DNA of 64,000 nt from Amycolatopsis pittospori (GTDB taxonomy: Bacteria; Actinomycetota; Actinomycetes; Mycobacteriales; Pseudonocardiaceae), in assembly GCF_013870525.1 (NCBI RefSeq), contig NZ_JACBXD010000013.1:1-64000 (forward strand), in the 5' to 3' direction. The translations under genes and the position numbers were made by a program. Below, piece after piece: positions 35,283 to 43,686 of the stretch (position 1 is its first letter; each line of letters opens with the position of its first letter). The notes beneath the pieces were generated by a model. It had not been told where the DNA came from. It saw only the letters and a program-made list of their open reading frames with translations, and ran no database searches.

Positions 35283-36239
35283 ATGCGCATCAAGACGCTC
35301 GGTCTGCTGGCCGCCTCGTTGCTGGCCCTCATCGCCGCGCCGGCCCAGGCCGCCGACGGCAACCCCCTTGAGAAGACCAACGGCTTCTACGTCGACCCGA
35401 ACTCCAACCCCGCGGTCTGGGTGAAGGATCACCCGGGGAGCACCGCCGACAAGATCAAGGCCGCCATCTCGACCAAGGCGGGCGCGCGCTGGTTCGGCAA
35501 CTGGAGCGGCGACGTCAAGAGCGCCGTCGACGGCTACACCTACGCCGCCGACGTCGTGGACAAGCTGCCGATCCTGGTCGCCTACAACATCCCCGGCCGC
35601 GACTGCGGCGGTCACTCCGGTGGCGGCGCGGGCAGCCCGGAGGCCTACCGGACCTGGATCTCGAACTTCGCCGACGGCATCGGCGGCAAGCCCGCGGTCG
35701 TCATCATCGAGCCGGACGCGCTCGCGCAGGTCGACTGCCTGCCCACCGGTGAGCGGCAGACCCGGCTCGACCTCCTCAAGTACGCGGCCGAGCAGTTCGC
35801 CGCCAAGGCCCCGAACACCTGGGCGTACATGGACGGCGGCAACTCGACCTGGATCCCCGCCGCGACGATGGCCGACCGGCTCAACGCCGTCGGCGTGAAG
35901 TCGATCCGCGGTCTCGCGATCAACGTGTCGAACTACAAGACCACCACCGACTCGGCCAACTACGGCAAGGCGGTCAGCGCGGCGCTGTCGAGCAAGTACG
36001 GCTACACCAAGCCGTTCGTGATCGACACCAGCCGCAACGGCAACGGCCCCAAGGGTTCCGAGTGGTGCAACCCGGCCGGGCGCAAGCTCGGGACACCCTC
36101 CCAGACCGGTGGCGGCGCCGAAATGCTGCTGTGGGTCAAGGTGCCCGGTGACTCCGACGGCAAATGCGGGATCGCGCCGAACGTCGAAGCCGGACAGTTC
36201 AGCTCCGACCTGGCCCTGCGCCTGATCAGCGGGACCTGA
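35283..36239 (+). CDS. Secreted glycoside hydrolase family 6 endoglucanase/cellobiohydrolase
   Basis: 318 residues. Signal peptide (LGLLAASLLALIAAPAQAA) followed by a GH6 catalytic domain without a cellulose-binding module. Family features: LVAYNIPGRDCGGHSGGG, VVIIEPDALAQ with the catalytic acid Asp, and FVIDTSRNGNGP, plus GEMLLW-like GGAEMLLWVKVPGDSDG at the end. Short for the family but complete, so probably a single-domain beta-1,4-glucanase. ATG 35283 is chosen for the signal peptide. Confidence 0.92.
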   Translation: MRIKTLGLLAASLLALIAAPAQAADGNPLEKTNGFYVDPNSNPAVWVKDHPGSTADKIKAAISTKAGARWFGNWSGDVKSAVDGYTYAADVVDKLPILVAYNIPGRDCGGHSGGGAGSPEAYRTWISNFADGIGGKPAVVIIEPDALAQVDCLPTGERQTRLDLLKYAAEQFAAKAPNTWAYMDGGNSTWIPAATMADRLNAVGVKSIRGLAINVSNYKTTTDSANYGKAVSAALSSKYGYTKPFVIDTSRNGNGPKGSEWCNPAGRKLGTPSQTGGGAEMLLWVKVPGDSDGKCGIAPNVEAGQFSSDLALRLISGT

Positions 36240-36254
36240 CCCTCCCCCCGAACC

Positions 36255-36337
36255 CGTCGCGCCGGCTGCTCGTCTGTGTCTTTCGTTCTCCCGAGAAGGC
36301 GAAGGCCACGACCCCTTGGACAGCAGCCGGCGCGACG
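36255..36337. repeat. 16-bp perfect inverted repeat with 51-base loop after the GH6 gene
   Basis: Arms 36255-36270 and 36322-36337 (CGTCGCGCCGGCTGCT and its complement) match perfectly. The loop contains a small nested TTCTC-CC-GAGAA hairpin. It lies 15 bases after the GH6 stop and before the BNR-protein gene. The structure could be a compound terminator or a small structured RNA. Confidence 0.65.
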
Positions 36338-36355
36338 CCTCCAGTTCGGTAGTAC

Positions 36356-36372
36356 GGTGATCTGAGTCACAT
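36356..36372. promoter_or_regulatory. Candidate CRP-family binding site
   Basis: GGTGATCTGAGTCACAT contains GTG-N6-GTCAC, which fits the streptomycete Crp consensus GTG(N6)GNCAC, centred about 33 bases before the BNR-protein start. It may control the BNR-ThiS pair. Confidence 0.4.
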
Positions 36373-36396
36373 CACCGGACCGAGGAGGACGGCGTC

Positions 36397-37449
36397 GTGG
36401 AGTTCCAGCTGGGGATCGGCACCAGGAAGGGCTTGTTCCTCGCACGCAGTGAGGACAGGGAGAACTGGGAACTCTCCACGCCGAAGTTCCCGATGGAGGC
36501 CGTGCGGGCGGTGGCGCTGAGCCCGGCCCGGATCTACGCGGCGGCGGTCAACGAGCATTTCGGCCCGACGATCGCGACGTCCGACGACTTCGGCGAGACC
36601 TGGTCCGAACCGGATCACGCGCCGGTCGCCTTTCCCGAGGACGCGGAGACCGCGCTCGAAGGCATCTGGCAGATCGTGCTCTCCGGAGACGTCATCTACG
36701 CCGGTGCCGAACCGTCGGCGCTGTTCCGATCCGAAGACGGCGGCGAGACTTTCGAGCTCGTACGCGGCCTGTGGGACCACGAGCACCGTCCACACTGGAC
36801 TCCCGGTGGCGGTGGGCAGATGATCCACACGATCCTGCCGCATCCCGCCGATCCGCGGCGGATCACCGTCGCCATGTCGACCGGCGGCGTCTACCGCACC
36901 GAGGACGGCGGCAAGAGCTGGACGGCCTCGAACCGCGGGATCAGCGCGGGTTTCCTGCCGGACGAGGAGCCCGAGTACGGCCAGTGCGTGCACAAGGTCG
37001 CCATGCATCCTTCGCGGCCCAACCGGTTCTTCCTGCAGAACCACGGCGGCGTATATCGCAGTGACGACGACGCGAAGACGTGGCTGTCGATCGCGGACGG
37101 GCTGCCGAACGACTTCGGGTTCGCCATGGTCGTCCATCCGTCCAAACCGGACACCGTCTACAACTTCCCGTTGGTGGCGGACGTCCTCCGCTTCCCACCT
37201 GAAGGACGCTGCCGCGTCTACCGCAGCGAGGACGCCGGCGAGACCTGGACCGGACTCGGGAACGGCTTACCGGACAAGGGTTTCTACGCGGGTGTGCTGC
37301 GCGACGGGATGTGCGTCGACCAGGAGGCCGGGATCTACTTCGGCACCCGGTCCGGCGAGGTGTGGGCGAGCCCCGACGAGGGCGACACCTGGCATCAGGT
37401 GGCCGCGCATCTGCCGGACGTGCTGTGCGTGCGGGCCCAGGTGGTGTAG
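36397..37449 (+). CDS. BNR/Asp-box repeat beta-propeller protein (sialidase-like fold)
   Basis: 350 residues, no signal peptide. At least six Asp-box repeats of the type S-x-D-x-G-x-T-W are visible (TSDDFGETW, SEDGGETF, TEDGGKSW, SDDDAKTW, SEDAGETW, SPDEGDTW), forming a six-bladed propeller. Catalytic sialidase residues are not evident, so a true sialidase is unlikely. The next gene, a ThiS/MoaD-like protein, starts at the base after its stop, and the pairing suggests a joint role. Confidence 0.85.
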   Translation: MEFQLGIGTRKGLFLARSEDRENWELSTPKFPMEAVRAVALSPARIYAAAVNEHFGPTIATSDDFGETWSEPDHAPVAFPEDAETALEGIWQIVLSGDVIYAGAEPSALFRSEDGGETFELVRGLWDHEHRPHWTPGGGGQMIHTILPHPADPRRITVAMSTGGVYRTEDGGKSWTASNRGISAGFLPDEEPEYGQCVHKVAMHPSRPNRFFLQNHGGVYRSDDDAKTWLSIADGLPNDFGFAMVVHPSKPDTVYNFPLVADVLRFPPEGRCRVYRSEDAGETWTGLGNGLPDKGFYAGVLRDGMCVDQEAGIYFGTRSGEVWASPDEGDTWHQVAAHLPDVLCVRAQVV

Positions 37450-37722
37450 ATGGTCCGGGTCGTGCTGCCCGCGATGCTGCGGCAACTGGCGGGTGGTGCC
37501 GGGACGTTCGACGTCGACGCGCCGACGCTCGACGTCGTCCTGGACTCGCTCGGCGCGGAATTCCCCGCGCTGGAACGCCGTCTGCGCGACGAGACCGGTG
37601 CGCTGCGGCGCTACGTGAACTTCTATGTGGACGGTGAGGAATGCCGTCGCCTCGACGGCGCCAAGACGTCACTCGCCGATGCGAAGGAAGTCCAGATCAT
37701 CCCGTCCGTCGCGGGCGGCTGA
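37450..37722 (+). CDS. MoaD/ThiS-like ubiquitin-fold sulfur carrier protein
   Basis: 90 residues ending in Gly-Gly (IIPSVAGG), the tail that is adenylated and thiocarboxylated in MoaD and ThiS. The beta-grasp pattern is seen in VRVVLPAMLRQLAGG, VNFYVDGEECRRLDGAKTSL and EVQIIPSVAGG. It starts directly after the BNR gene (no gap). No E1-like enzyme or biosynthetic gene for thiamine or molybdopterin is nearby, so the recipient of the sulfur is unknown. Confidence 0.88.
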   Translation: MVRVVLPAMLRQLAGGAGTFDVDAPTLDVVLDSLGAEFPALERRLRDETGALRRYVNFYVDGEECRRLDGAKTSLADAKEVQIIPSVAGG

Positions 37723-37782
37723 CGGGGCTTTCGCGCCTCGCCTGTGATCCGACGCTCGGCTCGGGCGTGCCTGACTCCGGAG

Positions 37783-37835
37783 GTCGTGAAGGCCTCCTTC
37801 CCTACCTTGAGGTTAGGGAAGGAGGCCTTCACGAC
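37783..37835. repeat. Perfect 22-bp inverted repeat, 9-base loop (palindrome family A, variant)
   Basis: Left arm 37783-37804 (GTCGTGAAGGCCTCCTTCCC and on), right arm 37814-37835. It lies between the convergent ThiS-like gene (stop at 37722) and the OtsB-GH15 gene (stop at 37854), so it could serve both transcripts. The core GTGAAGGCCTCCTT is shared with 8713-8767. Confidence 0.85.
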
Positions 37836-37853
37836 GTCTCGAACGTGGGCGCG

Positions 37854-40382
37854 TTACCGGGAGAGCAGGTTCGCGCAGCGGATCAGCCCGATGTGCGAGT
37901 ACGCCTGCGGGTGGTTGCCCAGCGAGCGCTCCGCGATCGGGTCGAACTGCTCGGGCAGCAGGCCGGTCGGGCCCGCGGCGTCGACGATCTGCGTGAACAG
38001 TTCCTCGGCCTCGGTGCGCCGCCCGGTGAGCAGGTACGCCTCGATGAGCCAAGCCGCGCAGATGTGGAAACCACCCTCGCCGCCGGGGAGGCCGTCGTCG
38101 CGGCGGTAACGGTACACAGTGGACCCACTGCGCAGTTCCGCCTCGATCGCGGTCACCGTCGACTGGAAGCGCGGGTCGGCCGGATCGATCAGCCCGGTCA
38201 GCCCGACGAACAGCGACGCGGCGTCGAGATCCGTGCCGTCGTAGGCGGTGGTGAAGGCCTGGACCTCTTCGTTCCAGCCCTTCTCCAGCACGTCCGTGGC
38301 GATCTCGTCGCGCAGCGACGGCCAAGCGCCCGGCACCTCGCGGCCGTAGACCTCGCCGAGTTTGATCGCCCTGTCGATGGTCACCCAGCACATCACCCGC
38401 GAGTACACCCGGTGGCGCGGCACGTGCCGCTCTTCCCAGATGCCGTGGTCCGGCTCGTTCCAGCGCCGCGTGACGGCCTCCGCCATCGCGCGCACCATCT
38501 GCCAGTCCTCGTCGCGCAGTTCGCCGCGCGCTTCGGCCAGCGTCTGCACGAGTTCGACGACCGGGCCGAAGACGTCCAGCTGCACCTGGTGGTTCGCCAG
38601 GTTGCCGACGCGGACGGGCCGCGAACCGGCGTACCCGGGCAGCGACTCGATGACCGCTTCGGCGCCGATCACGCTGCCCGCCAAGGTGTACAGCGGGTGC
38701 AGCCGTTCCGGACCGGCCAAAGTGGACAACACGCCGTGCAACCAGCGGAGGTAGCCCTCGGCCTCCTCGGTCGAGCCGAGGTGGACCAGTTCGCGCACGG
38801 TCATGGCCGCGTCGCGGATCCAGCAGTAGCGGTAGTCCCAGTTACGGACGCCGCCGATCTCCTCCGGCAGCGACGACGTCGCCGCCGCGAGCACGCCACC
38901 GCTGTCGGTGTTGACCAGCCCGCGCAGCGTCAGCGCCGAACGGCCGACGAGGTCGGTCTGCACGCTGGGCAGCTTGAGCGTCTGCGCCCAGGTGCTCCAG
39001 TAGTCGCCCGCACGCGCCCGGCGCTCCACTTCGGACAGTTCGTGCGCGCCGAGATCCGTGGTGCCGCAACGGAGTTCGAGGACGACCGGCTTTTCGGGAG
39101 TGGGGGTGACCAGCGCTGTCGCGGTGTCGTGCATACCGTCGCTGGTGATCTCCCACTCCACGCCCGGCGAACGCAGCGCGAAGGGTTCCGACGTGCCCTG
39201 CACCAGGATCCCGTCGCCCTGGGCGAGCAGTTTCACCGGCACGCCACCGAATTCGGGGCGCGGCGCGAACACGATCTCCGCCGCGGTCTCGCCCGAGATC
39301 ACCCGGACGATGTCGGTGCGGTGAGCGGGGCTCTCCGGTTCGAGGTAGTCGGTGACGAGCAGCCGCGACCAGCGGGTCTCCACCGTCATGGTGTTCGGCA
39401 GGTAGCGTTGCCCGAGCGGCAGGCCGTTGCGGTGCGGTTTGATCGAGAAGTGACCCGCGCCGGCGCCGCCGAGCAGGTCCGCGAAGATCGCGGGCGCGTC
39501 GGGGCCGGGGTGACACAGCCAGGTCAGCCGGGCGTCCGGCGTGACCAGCGCGACCGAACGTTCGTTGGCCAGCATGGAAAGCCGCTCGATCGGCGGCGCC
39601 TGCTCGCCGTAGAGCCAGTTGCGGCGCTCTTCGAGCAGGAACGCGAGCACGAGCGCGACGTCGACGGTGTCCGGGACCCGGTACTGCGCAAGGCTTTCGC
39701 CTTCGCCGACCTTCACGCCGAGGTCCGGGCCGGAGATCCGGGCGAACGCCTTCTCGTCGGTGACGTCGTCGCCGAGGAAGATCGCCGCGGTCGCGCCGAC
39801 CTGGTGACGCAGGGTGTCCAGTGCGCGGCCCTTGTCCGTCTGGACGACCGCGAGCTCGACGACCTCCTTGCCGTCGGTGGTGGAGACGCCGTCCCACTGC
39901 GAAGGTCCATTGTGGACGTCACGCAGGACCCGGCGGCCCGCCTCGTGCTCGGCGCGGCGGACGTGTACCGCGATGCTCGCGGGCTTGACCTCGAGCGAGA
40001 CGCCCGGCACGTCGAGTACCAGGTTCTCCAGCTCGGACTCCAGCCGTCTGTGCAGTTCGCGGGCCTTGTCGTCGAGCGCGTGGATGAAGCCGATGTCGAA
40101 CTCGGACCCGTGGCTGCCGACCAGGTTCACCTCGGCCGGAAGGCGGGACAGGGTGGCGAGATCGCGCAACGCGCGGCCGGAGATGACGGCGGTGGTCGTC
40201 TCGTGCAGGCCGGCCAGCGACCTGAGCGCGCCCACCGATTCGGGCAGCGGTCGTGCTTCGTCCGGGTTGGCCGTGATCGGGGCCAGCGTGCCGTCGTAGT
40301 CGCAGGCGACCAGCAGCCGCGGGGTCCGCGCGACCTGGACAATCGCGCGCCGCAACTCGGCGGGCAGTGCCTCGGCGGTCAA
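37854..40382 (-). CDS. Fusion of trehalose-6-phosphate phosphatase (OtsB) and GH15 glucoamylase/trehalase-like domain
   Basis: About 842 residues from TTG 40382, which has GAGGAGA 6 bases upstream; the frame is open further into otsA. N-terminal HAD phosphatase: CDYDGTLAPI (nucleophile in 28-32), VGSHGSEF, GDDVTDEKAF (204-213). From about residue 265 a GH15 domain: GGVRNWDYRYCWIRDAAMTVREL, the acid Glu in HGIWEERHVPRHRVYS, the base Glu in LLPEQFDP, and LGNHPQAYSHIGLI, as in mycobacterial-type GH15 trehalase. One protein may thus both finish trehalose synthesis and cleave trehalose, or the GH15 part may act on another glucoside. It follows otsA by 40 bases. Confidence 0.92.
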   Translation of the reverse strand: MTAEALPAELRRAIVQVARTPRLLVACDYDGTLAPITANPDEARPLPESVGALRSLAGLHETTTAVISGRALRDLATLSRLPAEVNLVGSHGSEFDIGFIHALDDKARELHRRLESELENLVLDVPGVSLEVKPASIAVHVRRAEHEAGRRVLRDVHNGPSQWDGVSTTDGKEVVELAVVQTDKGRALDTLRHQVGATAAIFLGDDVTDEKAFARISGPDLGVKVGEGESLAQYRVPDTVDVALVLAFLLEERRNWLYGEQAPPIERLSMLANERSVALVTPDARLTWLCHPGPDAPAIFADLLGGAGAGHFSIKPHRNGLPLGQRYLPNTMTVETRWSRLLVTDYLEPESPAHRTDIVRVISGETAAEIVFAPRPEFGGVPVKLLAQGDGILVQGTSEPFALRSPGVEWEITSDGMHDTATALVTPTPEKPVVLELRCGTTDLGAHELSEVERRARAGDYWSTWAQTLKLPSVQTDLVGRSALTLRGLVNTDSGGVLAAATSSLPEEIGGVRNWDYRYCWIRDAAMTVRELVHLGSTEEAEGYLRWLHGVLSTLAGPERLHPLYTLAGSVIGAEAVIESLPGYAGSRPVRVGNLANHQVQLDVFGPVVELVQTLAEARGELRDEDWQMVRAMAEAVTRRWNEPDHGIWEERHVPRHRVYSRVMCWVTIDRAIKLGEVYGREVPGAWPSLRDEIATDVLEKGWNEEVQAFTTAYDGTDLDAASLFVGLTGLIDPADPRFQSTVTAIEAELRSGSTVYRYRRDDGLPGGEGGFHICAAWLIEAYLLTGRRTEAEELFTQIVDAAGPTGLLPEQFDPIAERSLGNHPQAYSHIGLIRCANLLSR

Positions 40383-40422
40383 CGATTTCTCCTCGGGAAC
40401 TATGCGGGGTATGGGGGAAGTC

Positions 40423-41904
40423 CTAGTCGGCCGGTTCGGCACCGAGCGCTTGCAGGAACGAGCGCGCCCAGCGGTCGACATCGTGCGTGAGGACCTGCCG
40501 ACGCATGGCGCGCATACGGCGGCGTCCCTCTGCGGGGTCGAGCGTAATGGCAGTCTCCAACGCGTTCTTCACCCCGTCCAGGTCATGGGGGTTGACCAGG
40601 AGTGCACTGGTCAGCTCCGCCGCGGCGCCGGCGAACTCCGAAAGCACGAGCGAGCCGCCGAGGTCGTGACGGCAGGCCACGTACTCCTTGCAGACGAGGT
40701 TCATCCCGTCACGCAGAGGAGTGACCACCATGACATCGGCCGCCGAGAAGAACGCGGCCAGTTCCGTCCGGTTCACCGACTGATGCAGATAATGCACGAC
40801 CGGGTGACCCACGCGGGCGAATTCGCCATTGATCCGGCCGACCATCTGCTCGATGTCGCCGCGCATCCGCTGGTAGTGCTCGACGCGCTCGCGGCTCGGC
40901 GTGGCCAGTTGGACGAACGTGACGTCCTCCGGCCGGACGCGGCCTTCGTGCAGCAACTCGTGCAGCGCCTGCAGGCGCAGGTCGATGCCCTTCGTGTAGT
41001 CGAGCCTGTCGACGCCGAGCAGCACCTTCTTCGGGTTGCCGAGGTCACGCCGCAGCTGAGCGGCGCGTTCGGCGACGCCCTTGGTCTTGGCGAGTTTGTC
41101 GAGGCCGATGGCGTCGATCGAGATCGGGAACGCGCCGACCCGCACCGTCCGGTCGCCGACCTGCATCAGCCCGGGGCGGGTGCGGATGCCGACCGCGCCG
41201 CGGCTGGATTCGAGGCCGGCGAGCTGCCGGGCCAGCCAGAGGAAGTTCTGCGCGCCACCCGGACGATGGAAACCGACGAGGTCGGCGCCGACCAGGCCGC
41301 GGACGATCTCCGTCCGCCACGGCATCTGCATGAACAACTCGACCGGGGGAAACGGGATGTGCAGGAAGAAGCCGATCCGGAGATCCGGGCGCAGTTCGCG
41401 CAGCATCGCCGGGACCAGCTGCAACTGGTAGTCCTGGATCCACACGGTCGCGCCGTCGGCGGCGACCTTCGCGCTGGCCTCGGCGAAGCGCCGGTTCACT
41501 CGGACGTAGGACTCCCACCAGCTCCGGTCGAACACCGGCCGCGCCACCACGTCGTGGTACAGCGGCCAGAGCGTCGCGTTGGAGAAGCCTTCGTAGTAGT
41601 CGCGGACGTCGTTCGACGTCAGGGAGACCGGGTGGAGGACGAGACCGTCGTCGTCGAATTCCTCGACCTCGACGTCGGGCACGCCCGGCCAGCCGACCCA
41701 GGCGCCCTTGCGGGACCGCAGGAACGGCTCGAGCGCCGACACCAGCCCGCCGGGGCTCGCCGTCCAGCGCCTGCTCCCGTCGGCGGTCCGTTCGAGGTCC
41801 ACCGGGAGACGGTTCGCCACCACGACGAAATCCGCAGAAGCCTCTCTGCCCGTCTCGGCCCGAGCTGATTCAAGAATGCCTTCGTCCACCAGCCGCTCCC
41901 TCAA
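40423..41904 (-). CDS. otsA: Alpha,alpha-trehalose-phosphate synthase (GT20)
   Basis: 493 residues, retaining glycosyltransferase that joins UDP- or GDP-glucose to glucose 6-phosphate. It has [12 protein letters not shown] and [13 protein letters not shown] (sugar-phosphate binding), [46 protein letters not shown] and [20 protein letters not shown] (nucleotide-sugar site). TTG 41904 or GTG 41886 may be the start. It is first in an operon with the OtsB-GH15 fusion, giving a trehalose module for osmotic and desiccation stress. Confidence 0.95.
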   Translation of the reverse strand: MRERLVDEGILESARAETGREASADFVVVANRLPVDLERTADGSRRWTASPGGLVSALEPFLRSRKGAWVGWPGVPDVEVEEFDDDGLVLHPVSLTSNDVRDYYEGFSNATLWPLYHDVVARPVFDRSWWESYVRVNRRFAEASAKVAADGATVWIQDYQLQLVPAMLRELRPDLRIGFFLHIPFPPVELFMQMPWRTEIVRGLVGADLVGFHRPGGAQNFLWLARQLAGLESSRGAVGIRTRPGLMQVGDRTVRVGAFPISIDAIGLDKLAKTKGVAERAAQLRRDLGNPKKVLLGVDRLDYTKGIDLRLQALHELLHEGRVRPEDVTFVQLATPSRERVEHYQRMRGDIEQMVGRINGEFARVGHPVVHYLHQSVNRTELAAFFSAADVMVVTPLRDGMNLVCKEYVACRHDLGGSLVLSEFAGAAAELTSALLVNPHDLDGVKNALETAITLDPAEGRRRMRAMRRQVLTHDVDRWARSFLQALGAEPAD

Positions 41905-41971
41905 AATCGCGGGTCGCTGCCCTAGGGAAGAACCCTATCGCGCGCTCACGCGACGGCCGGTCGTCGCGCGA

Positions 41972-43537
41972 TCACTCCAAGCGTCGGTCGGCGGGTTCCA
42001 TCGGACCCGCCATCCGCGGCCCGGCGAACTTGCGTTCGAGCCTGCCGAGCCCCGTGCGCACCGGCTGCGCCAGGTATTCGCCGAGTACCACGCCCGCTGC
42101 CAGCGCAAGCCCGATCGCGACCGCGGTCATCAGCGTGGAGATGTTGCCGCCCTGTTCGACGCCCAATTGGTATAGACCACGATAGGTGGAGAGGCCGGGG
42201 AGCAGGGGAGTGATGCCGGACACAGCCACCACGAGCGGCGTCACCTTGAGCCGCCTGGCGAGCACGCCGCCGCAGAAACCGACCAGCGTGGCGGCCATCG
42301 CGGACGAGCTCACACCTTCGAAATCGGTCAGCATCAGCGCGCCGTAGACCGCGCCGCCGATCGCCCCCGCCGCCCCCGCCACGATCATCGCGCGCAGGGT
42401 CGAATAGGAGGCGAGCGCGAAGCACGCGGACGCGCCGATACTGCCGATGACGATGATCGGAAGTTGTTGCGGCGTCGAGGAGACGACCTCGGGCAGCGGT
42501 GTCAGCGGCAGATCGAGCAGCAAGGCGATCTTGAGGGCGAGCACCACGCCGGCGATCAGGCCGGCACTCATCAGCGCGGTCTCCATCGTGCGCCCGGCCG
42601 CCGTGACGTAATAGCCGGTGATGGCGTCCTGCACGGCCGAAACCGTGGAAAGCCCCGACAACAGCACGGTGACCGCGGCCGCGACGACCAGCGTGGGTTT
42701 GTTCGTGGTCAGCAGGTTGCTGCTGACTATCGCCATCGCCGAGAGGGTCGCGACCAGGCCGCCGATCACCTGCTGGAAGAAGAACGGCAGCGCGAAGCGG
42801 TTGAGGAAGCGGCCGAGCCGGTCGATGACCGCGCTGATCACCATCGCGACCAGTGCGACGTCGATGCTGCCGCCGAGGATCAACGTGATGAACGCGGCCA
42901 GTCCGCCCCAGGCGGCCGTCGCCACCCATCGGGGGTACGGGTGCGGCGCGGAGGTGATCCGCTGGAGTTCCTGCTGCGCCTCCTCGGCGCCGATGTTCCC
43001 CCGGACGATCTTGCGGACCAGAGTCTCCGTTTGGGTGAGCCGCGTGTAGTCGAGGCTGCGGGAACGGACCACGCGCAACGCCGTCACCGGTGCCATGTCG
43101 GTGCCGCGGTGGCAGGTCACCGTGATCGACGTGAAGATCACGTCGACCTCGCAGTGCGGGAGGCCGAGCGCGGACGTCAGCGCGATGATCGTCGCCGTGA
43201 CGTCGGAGGCGCCGGCGCCGCTCGACATCTGGACCTCGCCGATGCGCAGGGCGAGATCCAGGACGAAGTTGACCGTCGAGTCGTCGGGCGGCTTCGGGCC
43301 CATCGCCTCTTCGACGTCGACGGCGGGCTGTTCGGCCGTCGGGGCTTCGAGGATCTGCCAGGCGCGGCGGCGCAGCAGATTCGGCCGGTGAGAGCGAGTC
43401 TGGTGGTTCGATCGCTCACCGTCACGCTGACGCGGGGCTTCCAGTAACCATTCGCCGCGTTCGGGTGTTTCGTCCTGGTTCTGCTCGACACCGCGTCTGC
43501 CGCGCTGGGCCCCCTGGGTGTGCTCGTTGATCTTCAT
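41972..43537 (-). CDS. ThrE-type threonine/serine exporter family protein
   Basis: 521 residues. A charged N-terminus of about 75 residues is followed by the ThrE domain (VNFVLDLALRIGEVQMSSGAGASDVTATI) and two sets of about five membrane helices (ThrE and ThrE_2/DUF3815), with ITPLLPGLSTYRGLYQL near the end. Members export threonine and serine in corynebacteria. A strong ribosome binding site (GAGGAGG) precedes ATG 43537. No regulator adjacent. Confidence 0.88.
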   Translation of the reverse strand: MKINEHTQGAQRGRRGVEQNQDETPERGEWLLEAPRQRDGERSNHQTRSHRPNLLRRRAWQILEAPTAEQPAVDVEEAMGPKPPDDSTVNFVLDLALRIGEVQMSSGAGASDVTATIIALTSALGLPHCEVDVIFTSITVTCHRGTDMAPVTALRVVRSRSLDYTRLTQTETLVRKIVRGNIGAEEAQQELQRITSAPHPYPRWVATAAWGGLAAFITLILGGSIDVALVAMVISAVIDRLGRFLNRFALPFFFQQVIGGLVATLSAMAIVSSNLLTTNKPTLVVAAAVTVLLSGLSTVSAVQDAITGYYVTAAGRTMETALMSAGLIAGVVLALKIALLLDLPLTPLPEVVSSTPQQLPIIVIGSIGASACFALASYSTLRAMIVAGAAGAIGGAVYGALMLTDFEGVSSSAMAATLVGFCGGVLARRLKVTPLVVAVSGITPLLPGLSTYRGLYQLGVEQGGNISTLMTAVAIGLALAAGVVLGEYLAQPVRTGLGRLERKFAGPRMAGPMEPADRRLE

Positions 43538-43686
43538 GATCGATCCACCTCCTCACTCTCGTTCGAGGGACATTCCCGAGGACCATCGGGGCCGGTGCCC
43601 CGACCGTTGCAGGTAACCCGAAGTGGCGTCCACCACGTCTGAGGAAGATCATCGCGGCGAGGTCGACTTCGGGCACACTGCATGCC

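Noticed and set aside
37641..40490. Long open frame on the plus strand opposite the OtsB-GH15 gene (949 codons)
   Set aside because: Arg/Val/Asp-rich shadow without any family motif; the minus strand has clear catalytic motifs over the whole length. Such antisense frames are common in high-GC DNA.
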